A stretch of DNA of 64,000 nucleotides, from the NCBI RefSeq assembly GCF_900109525.1, contig NZ_FOAN01000005.1, positions 1-64,000 on the forward strand, given 5' to 3'. Positions 8,891 to 16,237 of this stretch are shown here, piece by piece. The stretch comes from Allobosea lupini (GTDB lineage: Bacteria; Pseudomonadota; Alphaproteobacteria; Rhizobiales; Beijerinckiaceae). Position 1 is the first letter of the stretch. Every line of letters begins with the position of its first letter. The notes under the pieces were generated by a model. It was not told the origin of the DNA and did no database searches. It worked only from the letters and a program-made list of their open reading frames with translations. The translations under genes were made by a program, and so were the position numbers.

Positions 8891-9691
8891 ATGAGCCTTT
8901 CCGAAAATCCAGAAAAGACAGGAAAAACCCTCTCCCTGCGCTGGCTGCAGCGCGGAGGCGGCTGGCTGCGGACGGGCGTCACCAGCGCCGTCAGCCTGGT
9001 CTACCCGCCCTCATGCGTCGGCTGCCGGGCGGCCACGAGCGAGGCGCAGGGACTCTGCGCCCAGTGCTGGGCCGGGCTCGGCCTGATCGAGCGGCCCTAT
9101 TGCGAGCGGCTCGGCACGCCCTTCGAGGTCGATCTTGGACCGGGGCTGGTCTCGCCCGCGGCGATCGCCGACCCGCCCGTCTTCGCAAGGGCGCGCGCCG
9201 CCTGCCGCTTCGACGGCACCGCACGGGAGCTGGTGCACCGGCTGAAATATGGCGACCGGACCGAGCTGTCCCTGATGCTCGGGCGGATGATGGCTCAGGC
9301 CGGCCGCGAACTGATCGTCGATGCCGATCTCATCGTCCCCGTGCCGCTGCATCGCTTCCGGCTATGGACGCGGCGTTTCAACCAGGCGGCGGCGCTGGCC
9401 GCGACCATCGCCGGGCAATCAGGAAGACCATGCGCGCCGCAAGCGCTTGCCCGCGTCAAGCGCACCAGGCAGCAGGTCGGGCTGACCAGGGCGCAGCGCG
9501 CCGACAACCTGCAGGGCGCCTTCAAGGTCCTGCCGGCCATGCGCCCGCTGGTCGAGGGAAGGCGCATCCTGCTGGTCGACGACGTGCTGACCACCGGCTC
9601 CACCGTCAACGCCGCGTCGCGCGCCTTGCTGCGCGGCGGAGCGAGTGCGGTCGACGTATTGACCTTCGCCCGGGTCGTGACGGAAGCGTGA
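8891..9691 (+). CDS. ComF family protein (zinc ribbon plus phosphoribosyltransferase fold)
   Basis: The 266-residue protein carries an N-terminal zinc-ribbon pair of CxxC motifs (Cys42/Cys45 and Cys56/Cys59) and a C-terminal PRTase domain with the PRPP-binding loop VDDVLTTGST at 229-238. ComF proteins take part in DNA uptake in some bacteria, but in Rhizobiales the gene is simply a conserved neighbour of grxC and no competence genes are near. It starts a short rightward run with grxC, the nitrilase and the DUF1178 gene. The molecular function of the alphaproteobacterial members is unproven. Confidence 0.9.
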   Translation: MSLSENPEKTGKTLSLRWLQRGGGWLRTGVTSAVSLVYPPSCVGCRAATSEAQGLCAQCWAGLGLIERPYCERLGTPFEVDLGPGLVSPAAIADPPVFARARAACRFDGTARELVHRLKYGDRTELSLMLGRMMAQAGRELIVDADLIVPVPLHRFRLWTRRFNQAAALAATIAGQSGRPCAPQALARVKRTRQQVGLTRAQRADNLQGAFKVLPAMRPLVEGRRILLVDDVLTTGSTVNAASRALLRGGASAVDVLTFARVVTEA

Positions 9692-9738
9692 CGGCTCCCT
9701 ATATTGCGATGCGAAGATAGTCTTTGCAGGATAGGCCG

Positions 9739-9999
9739 ATGCCGCAGGTCACGATCTACACCACGGGCTGGTGCCCCTATTGCCATGCCGCCAAGGCGCT
9801 GCTGACGAAGAAGGGCGTCGCCTTCGATGAGATCGGCGTCGACGGGAAGCCGGAGCTGCGCCAGGAGATGACGGCCAAGGCCGGCGGGCGGACGAGCGTG
9901 CCGCAGATCTTCATCGACGGACGCCATGTCGGCGGCTGCGACGATCTGCACGCGCTCGATGCGCGCGGCGAGCTCGACCCGCTGCTGAAGGCCGCCTGA
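9739..9999 (+). CDS. grxC: Glutaredoxin 3
   Basis: This 86-residue protein has the dithiol active site CPYC at residues 12-15, the TSVPQIFI cis-proline segment and a GGCDDL glutathione-binding end, all typical of GrxC. It reduces protein disulfides and glutathione mixed disulfides with glutathione in the cytoplasm. The ATG at 9739 gives the family length; an upstream TTG at 9724 would add five residues. The gene is followed after 10 nt by the nitrilase gene, so the two are almost certainly co-transcribed. Confidence 0.95.
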   Translation: MPQVTIYTTGWCPYCHAAKALLTKKGVAFDEIGVDGKPELRQEMTAKAGGRTSVPQIFIDGRHVGGCDDLHALDARGELDPLLKAA

Positions 10000-10009
10000 G
10001 GAGAGCCCG

Positions 10010-10873
10010 ATGACCGCCCCACGCTTCACCGCCGCCTGCGTCCAGATGCGCTCGACGCGTGATCCCCTGCGCAATCGCGACGATGCGGTGCGCCTGATCC
10101 GCGAGGCGGCGGCGGCCGGGGCGCAATTCGTCCAGACGCCGGAGGTCACCAATCTCTGCGAGCGCAACACCAAGGTCCTGCGCGAGACCAGCCAGGACGA
10201 GGATAGGCACGAGGTGCTGGCCGGACTGCGCGACGCAGCGCGCGGGGCCAGGATCTGGCTGCAGATCGGCTCGCTCTCGGTCAAGGCCGGCGAGAAGATC
10301 GCCAACCGCGGCTATATGATCGATCCCCAGGGCGAGATCGTCGCGCGCTACGACAAGATCCACCTTTTCGACGTCGACCTGCCCAATGGCGAGACCTGGC
10401 GCGAATCCAACACCTTCACCGGCGGCGACCAGGCGACCCTGGTCGAGACGCCCTGGGGGCTGGTCGGGATGTCGATCTGCTACGATGTCCGCTTCCCCTA
10501 TCTCTACCGCGCCGAGGCCGAGGCCGGCGCCTTCATGCTGACCGCGCCGGCCTGCTTCACCCGCCAGACCGGCGAGGCGCATTGGCAGGTGCTGCAACGG
10601 GCCCGCGCCATCGAGAACGGCGCCTTCATGGTCTCGGCGGCGCAGGGCGGCCTGCACGAGGACGGCCGCGAGAGCTATGGCCACTCGATCATCGTCGATC
10701 CCTGGGGCCGCGTCCTGGCCGAGGCCGGCAACGAGCCCGGGCTGATCATGGCGCAGATCGATCTGGCTCTGGTCGCGGACGCCCGCCAGCGCATCCCGAC
10801 CCTGCGCCATACCCGCTCCTTCGCGCTCGCGACGCGCAAGAGTGAAACGCCGCAGCTCGATGCGGCCGAATGA
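10010..10873 (+). CDS. Carbon-nitrogen hydrolase, Nit/deaminated-glutathione amidase-like
   Basis: The 287-residue nitrilase-fold amidohydrolase shows the complete catalytic set: Glu45 (TPEVTN), Lys116 (DKIHLFD) and Cys157 (SICYDVRFP). The [15 protein letters not shown] segment is typical of Nit1/Nit2-type proteins, which hydrolyse deaminated glutathione as a metabolite-repair step. Location directly behind glutaredoxin fits a thiol or glutathione housekeeping role, which is an inference. It starts 10 nt after grxC with gaggagagccc as ribosome binding site. Confidence 0.9.
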   Translation: MTAPRFTAACVQMRSTRDPLRNRDDAVRLIREAAAAGAQFVQTPEVTNLCERNTKVLRETSQDEDRHEVLAGLRDAARGARIWLQIGSLSVKAGEKIANRGYMIDPQGEIVARYDKIHLFDVDLPNGETWRESNTFTGGDQATLVETPWGLVGMSICYDVRFPYLYRAEAEAGAFMLTAPACFTRQTGEAHWQVLQRARAIENGAFMVSAAQGGLHEDGRESYGHSIIVDPWGRVLAEAGNEPGLIMAQIDLALVADARQRIPTLRHTRSFALATRKSETPQLDAAE

Positions 10874-10939
10874 GCGTGAAACTTGCCGGTGGACGGCTGC
10901 GTCCCTATTTGCTGCCCTCACCGCCGGCTTTGAGTTGAG

Positions 10940-11431
10940 ATGATCCGTTACACCCTGATCTGCGACAATGCCCACGAGTTCGAGAGCTGGTTCGCGAGTT
11001 CCGCCAGCTTCGACGAGCAGGCGAAGCGCGGCTTCGTCACCTGCCCGGTCTGCGACAGCGCCAAGGTCGAGCGCGCCGTGATGGCCCCGGCCGTGGCCCG
11101 GACCGATCGCGGCCCGCGCCCGGCAGAGCCAGCGGCGGAGGCTACGGCGCCCTCGCCTGCCCCCGTCCCCTCCCCGGCACCGCAGCCAGCGGCCTTGATG
11201 GGCGAGAAGGAGATGGCGTTTCGCGCCATGCTGACGGCCCTCCACGAGCATGTCGCCGCCAACGCCGAACCTGTCGGCAAGCGCTTCGCCGAGGAGGCGC
11301 TGAAGATCCATCACGGCGAGAGCGAAAACCGCGCCATCTATGGCGAGGCCTCCGCTGAGGACGCCCGGATGCTGCATGAGGAAGGCGTCGAGTTCCTGGC
11401 CCTGCCGCGCCTGCCGGAAGGGCGGAACTAG
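10940..11431 (+). CDS. DUF1178 family protein
   Basis: This 163-residue protein starts MIRYTLICDNAHEFESWF and contains VTCPVCDSAKV, the two short Cys motifs that define DUF1178, followed by an alanine/proline-rich linker (about 55-90) and a conserved C-terminal helix pair (EKEMAFRAML, then FAEEALKIHHGE). The N-terminal cysteines resemble a zinc ribbon. The function is unknown. In many alphaproteobacteria it follows the Nit gene, as here, 66 nt downstream. Confidence 0.88.
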   Translation: MIRYTLICDNAHEFESWFASSASFDEQAKRGFVTCPVCDSAKVERAVMAPAVARTDRGPRPAEPAAEATAPSPAPVPSPAPQPAALMGEKEMAFRAMLTALHEHVAANAEPVGKRFAEEALKIHHGESENRAIYGEASAEDARMLHEEGVEFLALPRLPEGRN

Positions 11432-11456
11432 CTCCCCGTTGCATTCCTAGGATCGA

Positions 11457-11567
11457 GTCATCCCGGGCGACCGAAGGGAGACCCGGGATCCATTCCGGAA
11501 CAAATCCGATGATGGTTCCGGCATGGATCCCGGACCGCAGCCGCTGCGCGGCTTTTCCGGGATGACA
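11457..11567. repeat. Palindromic intergenic repeat, family A (copy 1)
   Basis: This stretch begins gtcatcccgggcgacc and ends tccgggatgac, with gatccattccgg and ggttccggcatggatcc inside, so it can fold into one long imperfect hairpin. The same element lies at 18274-18383 in the opposite orientation. It sits between the DUF1178 and MarR genes and codes for nothing. Such elements are common between genes in this group of bacteria. Confidence 0.8.
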
Positions 11568-11615
11568 CCCGAAGGCTCATGTATTCGGCGTTCGCCTCTT
11601 GCGTTCCTCTCGTAA

Positions 11616-11629
11616 CGGGCATATACCCG
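11616..11629. promoter_or_regulatory. MarR operator candidate, autoregulatory site
   Basis: The 14-mer cgggcatatacccg is a palindrome with one mismatch and lies 6 nt upstream of the MarR ATG. It shares acggg-y-atatacccgcaa with the perfect palindrome at 12051-12064 in front of the MFS gene. Occupancy here would block the regulator's own expression. Confidence 0.7.
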
Positions 11630-11635
11630 CAACCC

Positions 11636-12034
11636 ATGTCGGTTCCCTGCATTTGCACCACGCTGCGCTCCGCCTCCCGCCGGATGATCGCCTTCTATGA
11701 CGAGACGATCGCGCCGGTCGGGGTCAACATCGCGCAGTTCAGCCTGATGCGTTCGATCGCAAGGGTCGAGCCGGTGACGCTGACCGCGCTCGGCCGCCGG
11801 GTGGAGCTCGATCGCTCAACCGTCGGCCGCAATGTCCGCGTGCTCGAGAAGATGGGTCTGGTCGAACTTGGCCGCGGCGAGGACCAGCGCGAGGCCACGG
11901 TCACCCTGACCGAGGCCGGCCATAAGGTTCTGGAAGATGGCGCCCCTCTGTGGGACGGCGCCCAGAAATCGCTCGAAGACCGTCTCGGCGTCGAATTCAT
12001 GCGGCAACTGCACACCGCACTCGATTCGCTCTGA
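11636..12034 (+). CDS. MarR family transcriptional regulator
   Basis: The 132-residue protein has a MarR-type winged helix: LTALGRRVELDRSTVGRNVRVLEKMGLVELG forms the helix-turn-helix, and RGEDQREATVTLTEAG is the beta-wing with the conserved D-x-R. The ATG at 11636 directly after a palindromic site is chosen because the dimerisation helix begins shortly after it; upstream codons from 11579 would include the operator. Identical palindromes before this gene and before the MFS gene 48 nt downstream suggest it represses itself and the efflux/SDR pair until a ligand binds. Confidence 0.9.
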   Translation: MSVPCICTTLRSASRRMIAFYDETIAPVGVNIAQFSLMRSIARVEPVTLTALGRRVELDRSTVGRNVRVLEKMGLVELGRGEDQREATVTLTEAGHKVLEDGAPLWDGAQKSLEDRLGVEFMRQLHTALDSL

Positions 12035-12050
12035 TTTTCTGAAACAGATA

Positions 12051-12064
12051 CGGGTATATACCCG
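12051..12064. promoter_or_regulatory. MarR operator candidate in front of the MFS gene
   Basis: cgggtatatacccg is a perfect 14-bp palindrome located 17 nt upstream of the MFS start codon. It is the near-twin of the site before the MarR gene. Placement over the leader region fits repression by blocking transcription. Confidence 0.75.
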
Positions 12065-12081
12065 CAAAGAAAGGGCCTTTC

Positions 12082-13395
12082 ATGCCGACCGATCTCGCAG
12101 AACCAGTTCAACCTGTCGGCCTCGCCGCCGCGTTCGCCCGGCGCGGCATCCATTATGGCTGGGCCGTCGCGGCGGTGACGTTCCTGACCATGCTGGTCAC
12201 CGCCGGCGCCGTCGGCGCGCCGGGCGTGCTGATCCTGCCGCTGCAGAAGGAGTTCGGCTGGGCGACCTCCGAGATCTCCTCGGCGCTGGCGGTCCGGCTG
12301 CTGCTGTTCGGGCTGATGGCGCCCTTCGCCGCAGCCTTCATGAACCGCTTCGGCGTCCGCCCCGTCGCGCTGGTCGCGCTCAGCCTGATCGCGGCGAGCA
12401 TCATCGGCTCCTTCTTCATGACGCAGCTCTGGCAGCTGGTGCTGCTCTGGGGCTTCGTACTCGGCTTCGGCACCGGGCTCACCGCCATGGTGCTCGGCGC
12501 CACAGTCGCGACGCGCTGGTTCGTGCAGCGCCGCGGCCTCGTCGTCGGCCTGCTCACCGCCAGCACCGCGACCGGCCAGCTCGTCTTCCTGCCCTTGCTC
12601 GCAGCTCTGACCGAGCAGGTCGGCTGGCGCGCTGCCATGACCTTCGTGCTCGGCATGATCGCGCTTGCGGCGGTCGGCATCCTCGCTCTGATGCGCGACC
12701 GGCCTGCCGATGTCGGCCTTGCCCCGTTTGGCGCAACGCAGATCGTGCCGGCGCCGGCGCAAGCCGCCAGCCTCGGGGCGATGCTCGCCTCGCCGATCGT
12801 CGCTCTGCGCGACGCGGCGAAGACCAGCACCTTCTGGATCCTGTTCGGCACCTTCTTCGTCTGCGGCGCCAGCACCAACGGGCTGGTCCAGACCCATTTC
12901 GTCGCGCTCTGTGGCGATTACGGCATGGCGGCGGTGACGGCGGCGAGCGTGCTCGCAGTCATCGGCATCTTCGACTTCCTCGGCACGGTCGGCTCCGGCT
13001 GGCTCTCGGACCGCTATGACAGCCGCTGGCTGCTGTTCTGGTATTACGGCCTGCGTGGGCTCTCGCTGCTGTTCCTGCCCTTTACCGACTTCTCCTTCTA
13101 CGGCCTCTCGATCTTCGCGATCTTCTACGGGCTCGACTGGGTCGCGACCGTGCCGCCGACGATCAAGATCGCCGCCGACCGCTTCGGCGAGAAGGCGACG
13201 CTCGTCTTCGGCTGGGTCTTCACCGGCCACCAGCTCGGCGCCGCCTTCGCCGCCTATGGCGCCGGCTTCAGCCGCACCGTCTATGACAGCTACCTGCCGG
13301 CCTTCTTCATCGCCGGCGCGCTCTGCCTCTTCGCCGCCGGCTTCTGCATCATGATGCGCGGCGGCGAGGCCAAGCCGATCCCAGCCACCGCCTGA
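12082..13395 (+). CDS. MFS transporter, putative MarR target
   Basis: This 437-residue inner-membrane protein has about 12 hydrophobic segments and the major-facilitator pattern FMNRFGVRPVAL in the first cytoplasmic loop, repeated as WLSDRYDSRWLL in the second half. The opening (GIHYGWAVAAVTFLTMLVTAG) is that of the monocarboxylate/oxalate-formate-like branch. It is probably expressed with the SDR gene 14 nt downstream, under the MarR operator. The substrate is not evident; import of an organic acid or efflux of a toxic compound are both possible. Confidence 0.88.
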   Translation: MPTDLAEPVQPVGLAAAFARRGIHYGWAVAAVTFLTMLVTAGAVGAPGVLILPLQKEFGWATSEISSALAVRLLLFGLMAPFAAAFMNRFGVRPVALVALSLIAASIIGSFFMTQLWQLVLLWGFVLGFGTGLTAMVLGATVATRWFVQRRGLVVGLLTASTATGQLVFLPLLAALTEQVGWRAAMTFVLGMIALAAVGILALMRDRPADVGLAPFGATQIVPAPAQAASLGAMLASPIVALRDAAKTSTFWILFGTFFVCGASTNGLVQTHFVALCGDYGMAAVTAASVLAVIGIFDFLGTVGSGWLSDRYDSRWLLFWYYGLRGLSLLFLPFTDFSFYGLSIFAIFYGLDWVATVPPTIKIAADRFGEKATLVFGWVFTGHQLGAAFAAYGAGFSRTVYDSYLPAFFIAGALCLFAAGFCIMMRGGEAKPIPATA

Positions 13396-13409
13396 ACGGA
13401 GACCTCGCA

Positions 13410-14102
13410 ATGACCTCCCTGTCCTATCGCAGCGCCCTGATCGTCGGCGCAGGCTCCGGCATCAGTGCGTCGGTCGCCCGCGCCCTGGCGGCGCAAGGCG
13501 TCAAGGTCGGCCTTGCCGCCCGCAATACCGAGAAGCTCGCCGCGCTCGCAGCCGAGACGGGCGCTGCGACCTTCCAGGTCGATGCGTCCGATCCGACTGC
13601 AGTCGCCAATCTGTTCGAAGCGGCGGACGCTAAGATCGGCGAGCCCGACGTGGTCATCTACAATGCCAGCGGCCGCCTGCGTGGGCCGATCGCCGAGCTC
13701 GATCCCGCGGCGGTCGCGCAGGCGCTCGCCGTCACCGCCTATGGCGCCTTCCTGGTGACGCAGCAGGCGGCGAAACGCATGCAGCCGCATGGCCGCGGCG
13801 CCATCCTGCTGACGGGCGCGACCGCCGGCATCAAGGGCTTTGCGCTGTCGGCGCCCTTCGCCATGGGCAAGTTCGCCTTGCGCGGCCTTGCCCAGAGCGC
13901 TGCGCGCGAGCTCGGACCGAAGGGCATCCATGTCGCGCATTTCGTCATAGACGGCGCCGTGCGCAGCAGCCGCCACCCCGATACGAACGACAACACGCTC
14001 GATCCGGACGCCATCGCCCAGAGCTATCTCGACGTGCTCCGACAGCCGCGCAGCGCCTGGTCGCTCGAGGTCGAGCTCAGGCCCTGGGTCGAGAGCTTCT
14101 AG
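13410..14102 (+). CDS. Short-chain dehydrogenase/reductase-like protein lacking the catalytic Tyr
   Basis: The 230-residue Rossmann protein has an SDR cofactor region (ALIVGAGSGISASVARAL near residues 9-26) and the NASG motif near 85. At the expected YxxxK position it reads FAMGK, so the catalytic tyrosine is a phenylalanine, and the active-site serine segment reads LTGATAG. This F-x-x-x-K form is found in a branch of SDR proteins, so it is unlikely to be a sequencing error, but classic oxidoreductase chemistry is doubtful. It follows the MFS gene by 14 nt with a GGAG ribosome binding site and so belongs to the MarR-controlled unit. Confidence 0.85.
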   Translation: MTSLSYRSALIVGAGSGISASVARALAAQGVKVGLAARNTEKLAALAAETGAATFQVDASDPTAVANLFEAADAKIGEPDVVIYNASGRLRGPIAELDPAAVAQALAVTAYGAFLVTQQAAKRMQPHGRGAILLTGATAGIKGFALSAPFAMGKFALRGLAQSAARELGPKGIHVAHFVIDGAVRSSRHPDTNDNTLDPDAIAQSYLDVLRQPRSAWSLEVELRPWVESF

Positions 14103-14109
14103 AGGCCGG

Positions 14110-14781
14110 TCAGGCCTTCTCCATCGGCGGCACCTTGAAGGTCTCGACCGTCGAGGCACCGCCGGCGAGCAGCGTCTCCCATTCGGCCTCGGCCTTCACC
14201 CGCGCCAGGCACGGCGCGAGCTTCGCCTCGACTAGGCCATGAGGCACGAAGACGAGGCCGTCATCGTCGCCGACGACGAGGTCATGCGGCTGGACGGCGA
14301 CGCCGCCGAAGACGATCGGCCCGTTGACGATCCCGCGCTCCATGGAGGACGGGCCGCGCGGCATGATCCAGCGCGAAAAGAAGACGAAGTCCGGCCATTG
14401 CGACACCGGCCCGACATCGCGCACCGCACCGTCGACCACGACGCCGGCAATGCCCTTGCGCCGGGCGGCACCGCCAAGCAGGTCGCCGATCATCGCCGCA
14501 TCCTTGCGCCCGCCAGCCGCGACCACGATGACATCGCCGCGCTCGGCCACGTTGATCGCATGATGCACCGGCCCGTAATCGGCCGGCTCGCACCAGGCGG
14601 TGATCACCTGGCCGACCAAACGCTTGCCCGGCGCGAAGGACCGGGTCGGCCGGATGGCCGGATCGGCATGGCCGCTGCCGCCGAGCTGGTCGGCGATCAC
14701 CGAGCTCGGCACCGCCTGCCAGGCGTCGATCAGGGCTTGCGGCAGGCGCGGATGGGCGGGCGTGGCGAGACGGGTCGGCAT
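14110..14781 (-). CDS. RraA-like protein, probably 4-hydroxy-4-methyl-2-oxoglutarate aldolase type
   Basis: The 223-residue protein belongs to the RraA/HMG-aldolase fold. It shows the G-D-L-L-G block followed about 20 residues later by VDGAVRD, whose Arg-Asp pair binds substrate and metal in the aldolases. True RraA (RNase E inhibitor) is shorter and lacks this context, so the enzymatic branch (HMG or oxaloacetate decarboxylase) is more likely. It lies 31 nt downstream of the aminotransferase gene on the same strand and probably shares its transcript. Confidence 0.82.
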   Translation of the reverse strand: MPTRLATPAHPRLPQALIDAWQAVPSSVIADQLGGSGHADPAIRPTRSFAPGKRLVGQVITAWCEPADYGPVHHAINVAERGDVIVVAAGGRKDAAMIGDLLGGAARRKGIAGVVVDGAVRDVGPVSQWPDFVFFSRWIMPRGPSSMERGIVNGPIVFGGVAVQPHDLVVGDDDGLVFVPHGLVEAKLAPCLARVKAEAEWETLLAGGASTVETFKVPPMEKA

Positions 14782-14812
14782 CGGCGTTTCCTCGGCTTTT
14801 CTTTAAGTCAAC

Positions 14813-16045
14813 TCAGGCCGCCCGGCCGGGCCGCTCGGCGAGCAGGCGGCGCACCGCCCGCTCCAGCCGAAGCACACCCTCGACCAGCACCTCCGGCGGC
14901 GAGCGGGTGAAATTGACCCGCATCGCGCTCTTCAAGGCGCCAGACGGGTCGAATACGCTCGACGGCACGAAGGCGACGTTCTCGGCCAGAGCGTGAGTGT
15001 AGAGCGCATCGGTGTCGATCGCCTCGTCCTTGGCCCGCATCCAGACGAACATACCGCCCGGCGGCACCTCCCACTCGAACCAGTCGGAGAGATGCGTGGT
15101 TGCCGCGGCGCAGAGCGCATCGCGCCGCTCGCGATAGGTCGCGACGATCTTCGGGATGTGCTGCGCCTCGAAATTGCTCTCGATCATCTCCAGCGCGATC
15201 GCCTGCGTCAGCAGGCTGGAGGCGATATCGGTCGACTGCTTGGCCAGCGCCAGCGTCGCAATCAGCGAGGCCTCGGCCACGACCCAGCCGACGCGCAGGC
15301 CCGGCGCCAGGCTCTTCGACAGCGTGCCGAGATAGATCACCGGCCCGGCATAGGCACCGTTCGGATGGCGCTGCGCATGGTGGGCGAGAAGGCTCGGCCC
15401 GGCCGGCCCGTCGAACTGCAGCGGCAGATAGGGGTCATCCTCGAGCAGCCAGGTCCCGGCCGCCTCGACCTTGTCGAGCAGGGCAGCGCGCTGATCCTGC
15501 GGCACCAGCACGCCGGTGGGGTTGGAATAGTTCGGCACGGCATAGACGAACTTGGCCTGGCGTAGCGCCGCATCCTGGCCGGGCGCCTCCAGGCTCCAGT
15601 CGAGCCTCTCATAGCGCGGCATGCGCGGGCGCCAGGCGTCGAGCGCTCCGAGATAGGTCGGGAACTGCGAGAGGATCAGCTCGCCGGGGTCGACCAGCGT
15701 TTTGCCGACGAGGTCGAGCCCCTGCATCGCGCCCGTCGTCAGAAGCACGTTCTCAGGTCCGAAGCGGCGCCCGGTCGCGGCGCTGAAGCGCTCGGCGATC
15801 GCCGCCCGCAGCGCCGGCAGCCCTTCGATCGCCCCGTATTCGAGGATCTGCGTGCCCCAGCGCGTCAGCGCCCGCTCCTGGGCGGCGGCGATCGCCTCGA
15901 CCGGATAGATTTCGGAGGCAGGCAACCCGCCGGCGAGGCTGACGACATCCGGCCGCCCGCCGATCGCCATGAACTGCTGGGTGATGCTGTTGCCGGTCGA
16001 GAGCCAGCTGGCAAAAGCCGGCCGAGGCGAAGGAGATTGCGTCAT
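14813..16045 (-). CDS. PLP-dependent class I/II aminotransferase (2-aminoadipate aminotransferase-like)
   Basis: This 410-residue fold-type I enzyme has the PLP lysine Lys244 in LGTLSKSLAPGLRVGW, the NPTG motif at about 175-178 in the substrate site and LEDDPY at 201-206 with the PLP-binding Asp and Tyr. The opening VSLAGGLPASEIYPV is typical of the LysN/MocR-like aminotransferase group. No N-terminal DNA-binding domain is present, so it is an enzyme rather than a MocR regulator. Partner RraA-like gene follows; together they may act on a branched or dicarboxylic keto acid, which is an inference. Confidence 0.88.
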   Translation of the reverse strand: MTQSPSPRPAFASWLSTGNSITQQFMAIGGRPDVVSLAGGLPASEIYPVEAIAAAQERALTRWGTQILEYGAIEGLPALRAAIAERFSAATGRRFGPENVLLTTGAMQGLDLVGKTLVDPGELILSQFPTYLGALDAWRPRMPRYERLDWSLEAPGQDAALRQAKFVYAVPNYSNPTGVLVPQDQRAALLDKVEAAGTWLLEDDPYLPLQFDGPAGPSLLAHHAQRHPNGAYAGPVIYLGTLSKSLAPGLRVGWVVAEASLIATLALAKQSTDIASSLLTQAIALEMIESNFEAQHIPKIVATYRERRDALCAAATTHLSDWFEWEVPPGGMFVWMRAKDEAIDTDALYTHALAENVAFVPSSVFDPSGALKSAMRVNFTRSPPEVLVEGVLRLERAVRRLLAERPGRAA

Positions 16046-16237
16046 CGAAACTCTGCTGAAGACGAGATCGGGCGAAGCTATAGACCCGCGCCGCGGCGAG
16101 AAACCCGCTTGGACGCATGGCTGCGCGCCTTATCCGAACGTCTGGCGCGACTTCCGCGAACCACTGGCGTTATCTTCGCTGCAGTGCAACAATCGAGATT
16201 GCACGAGCACGGCAAGACGGCACGGCAGGGAGCGACC

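Noticed and set aside
16037..16237. N-terminal extension of the mutase
   Set aside because: The added residues lack homology and the ATG at 16238 has a ribosome binding site.
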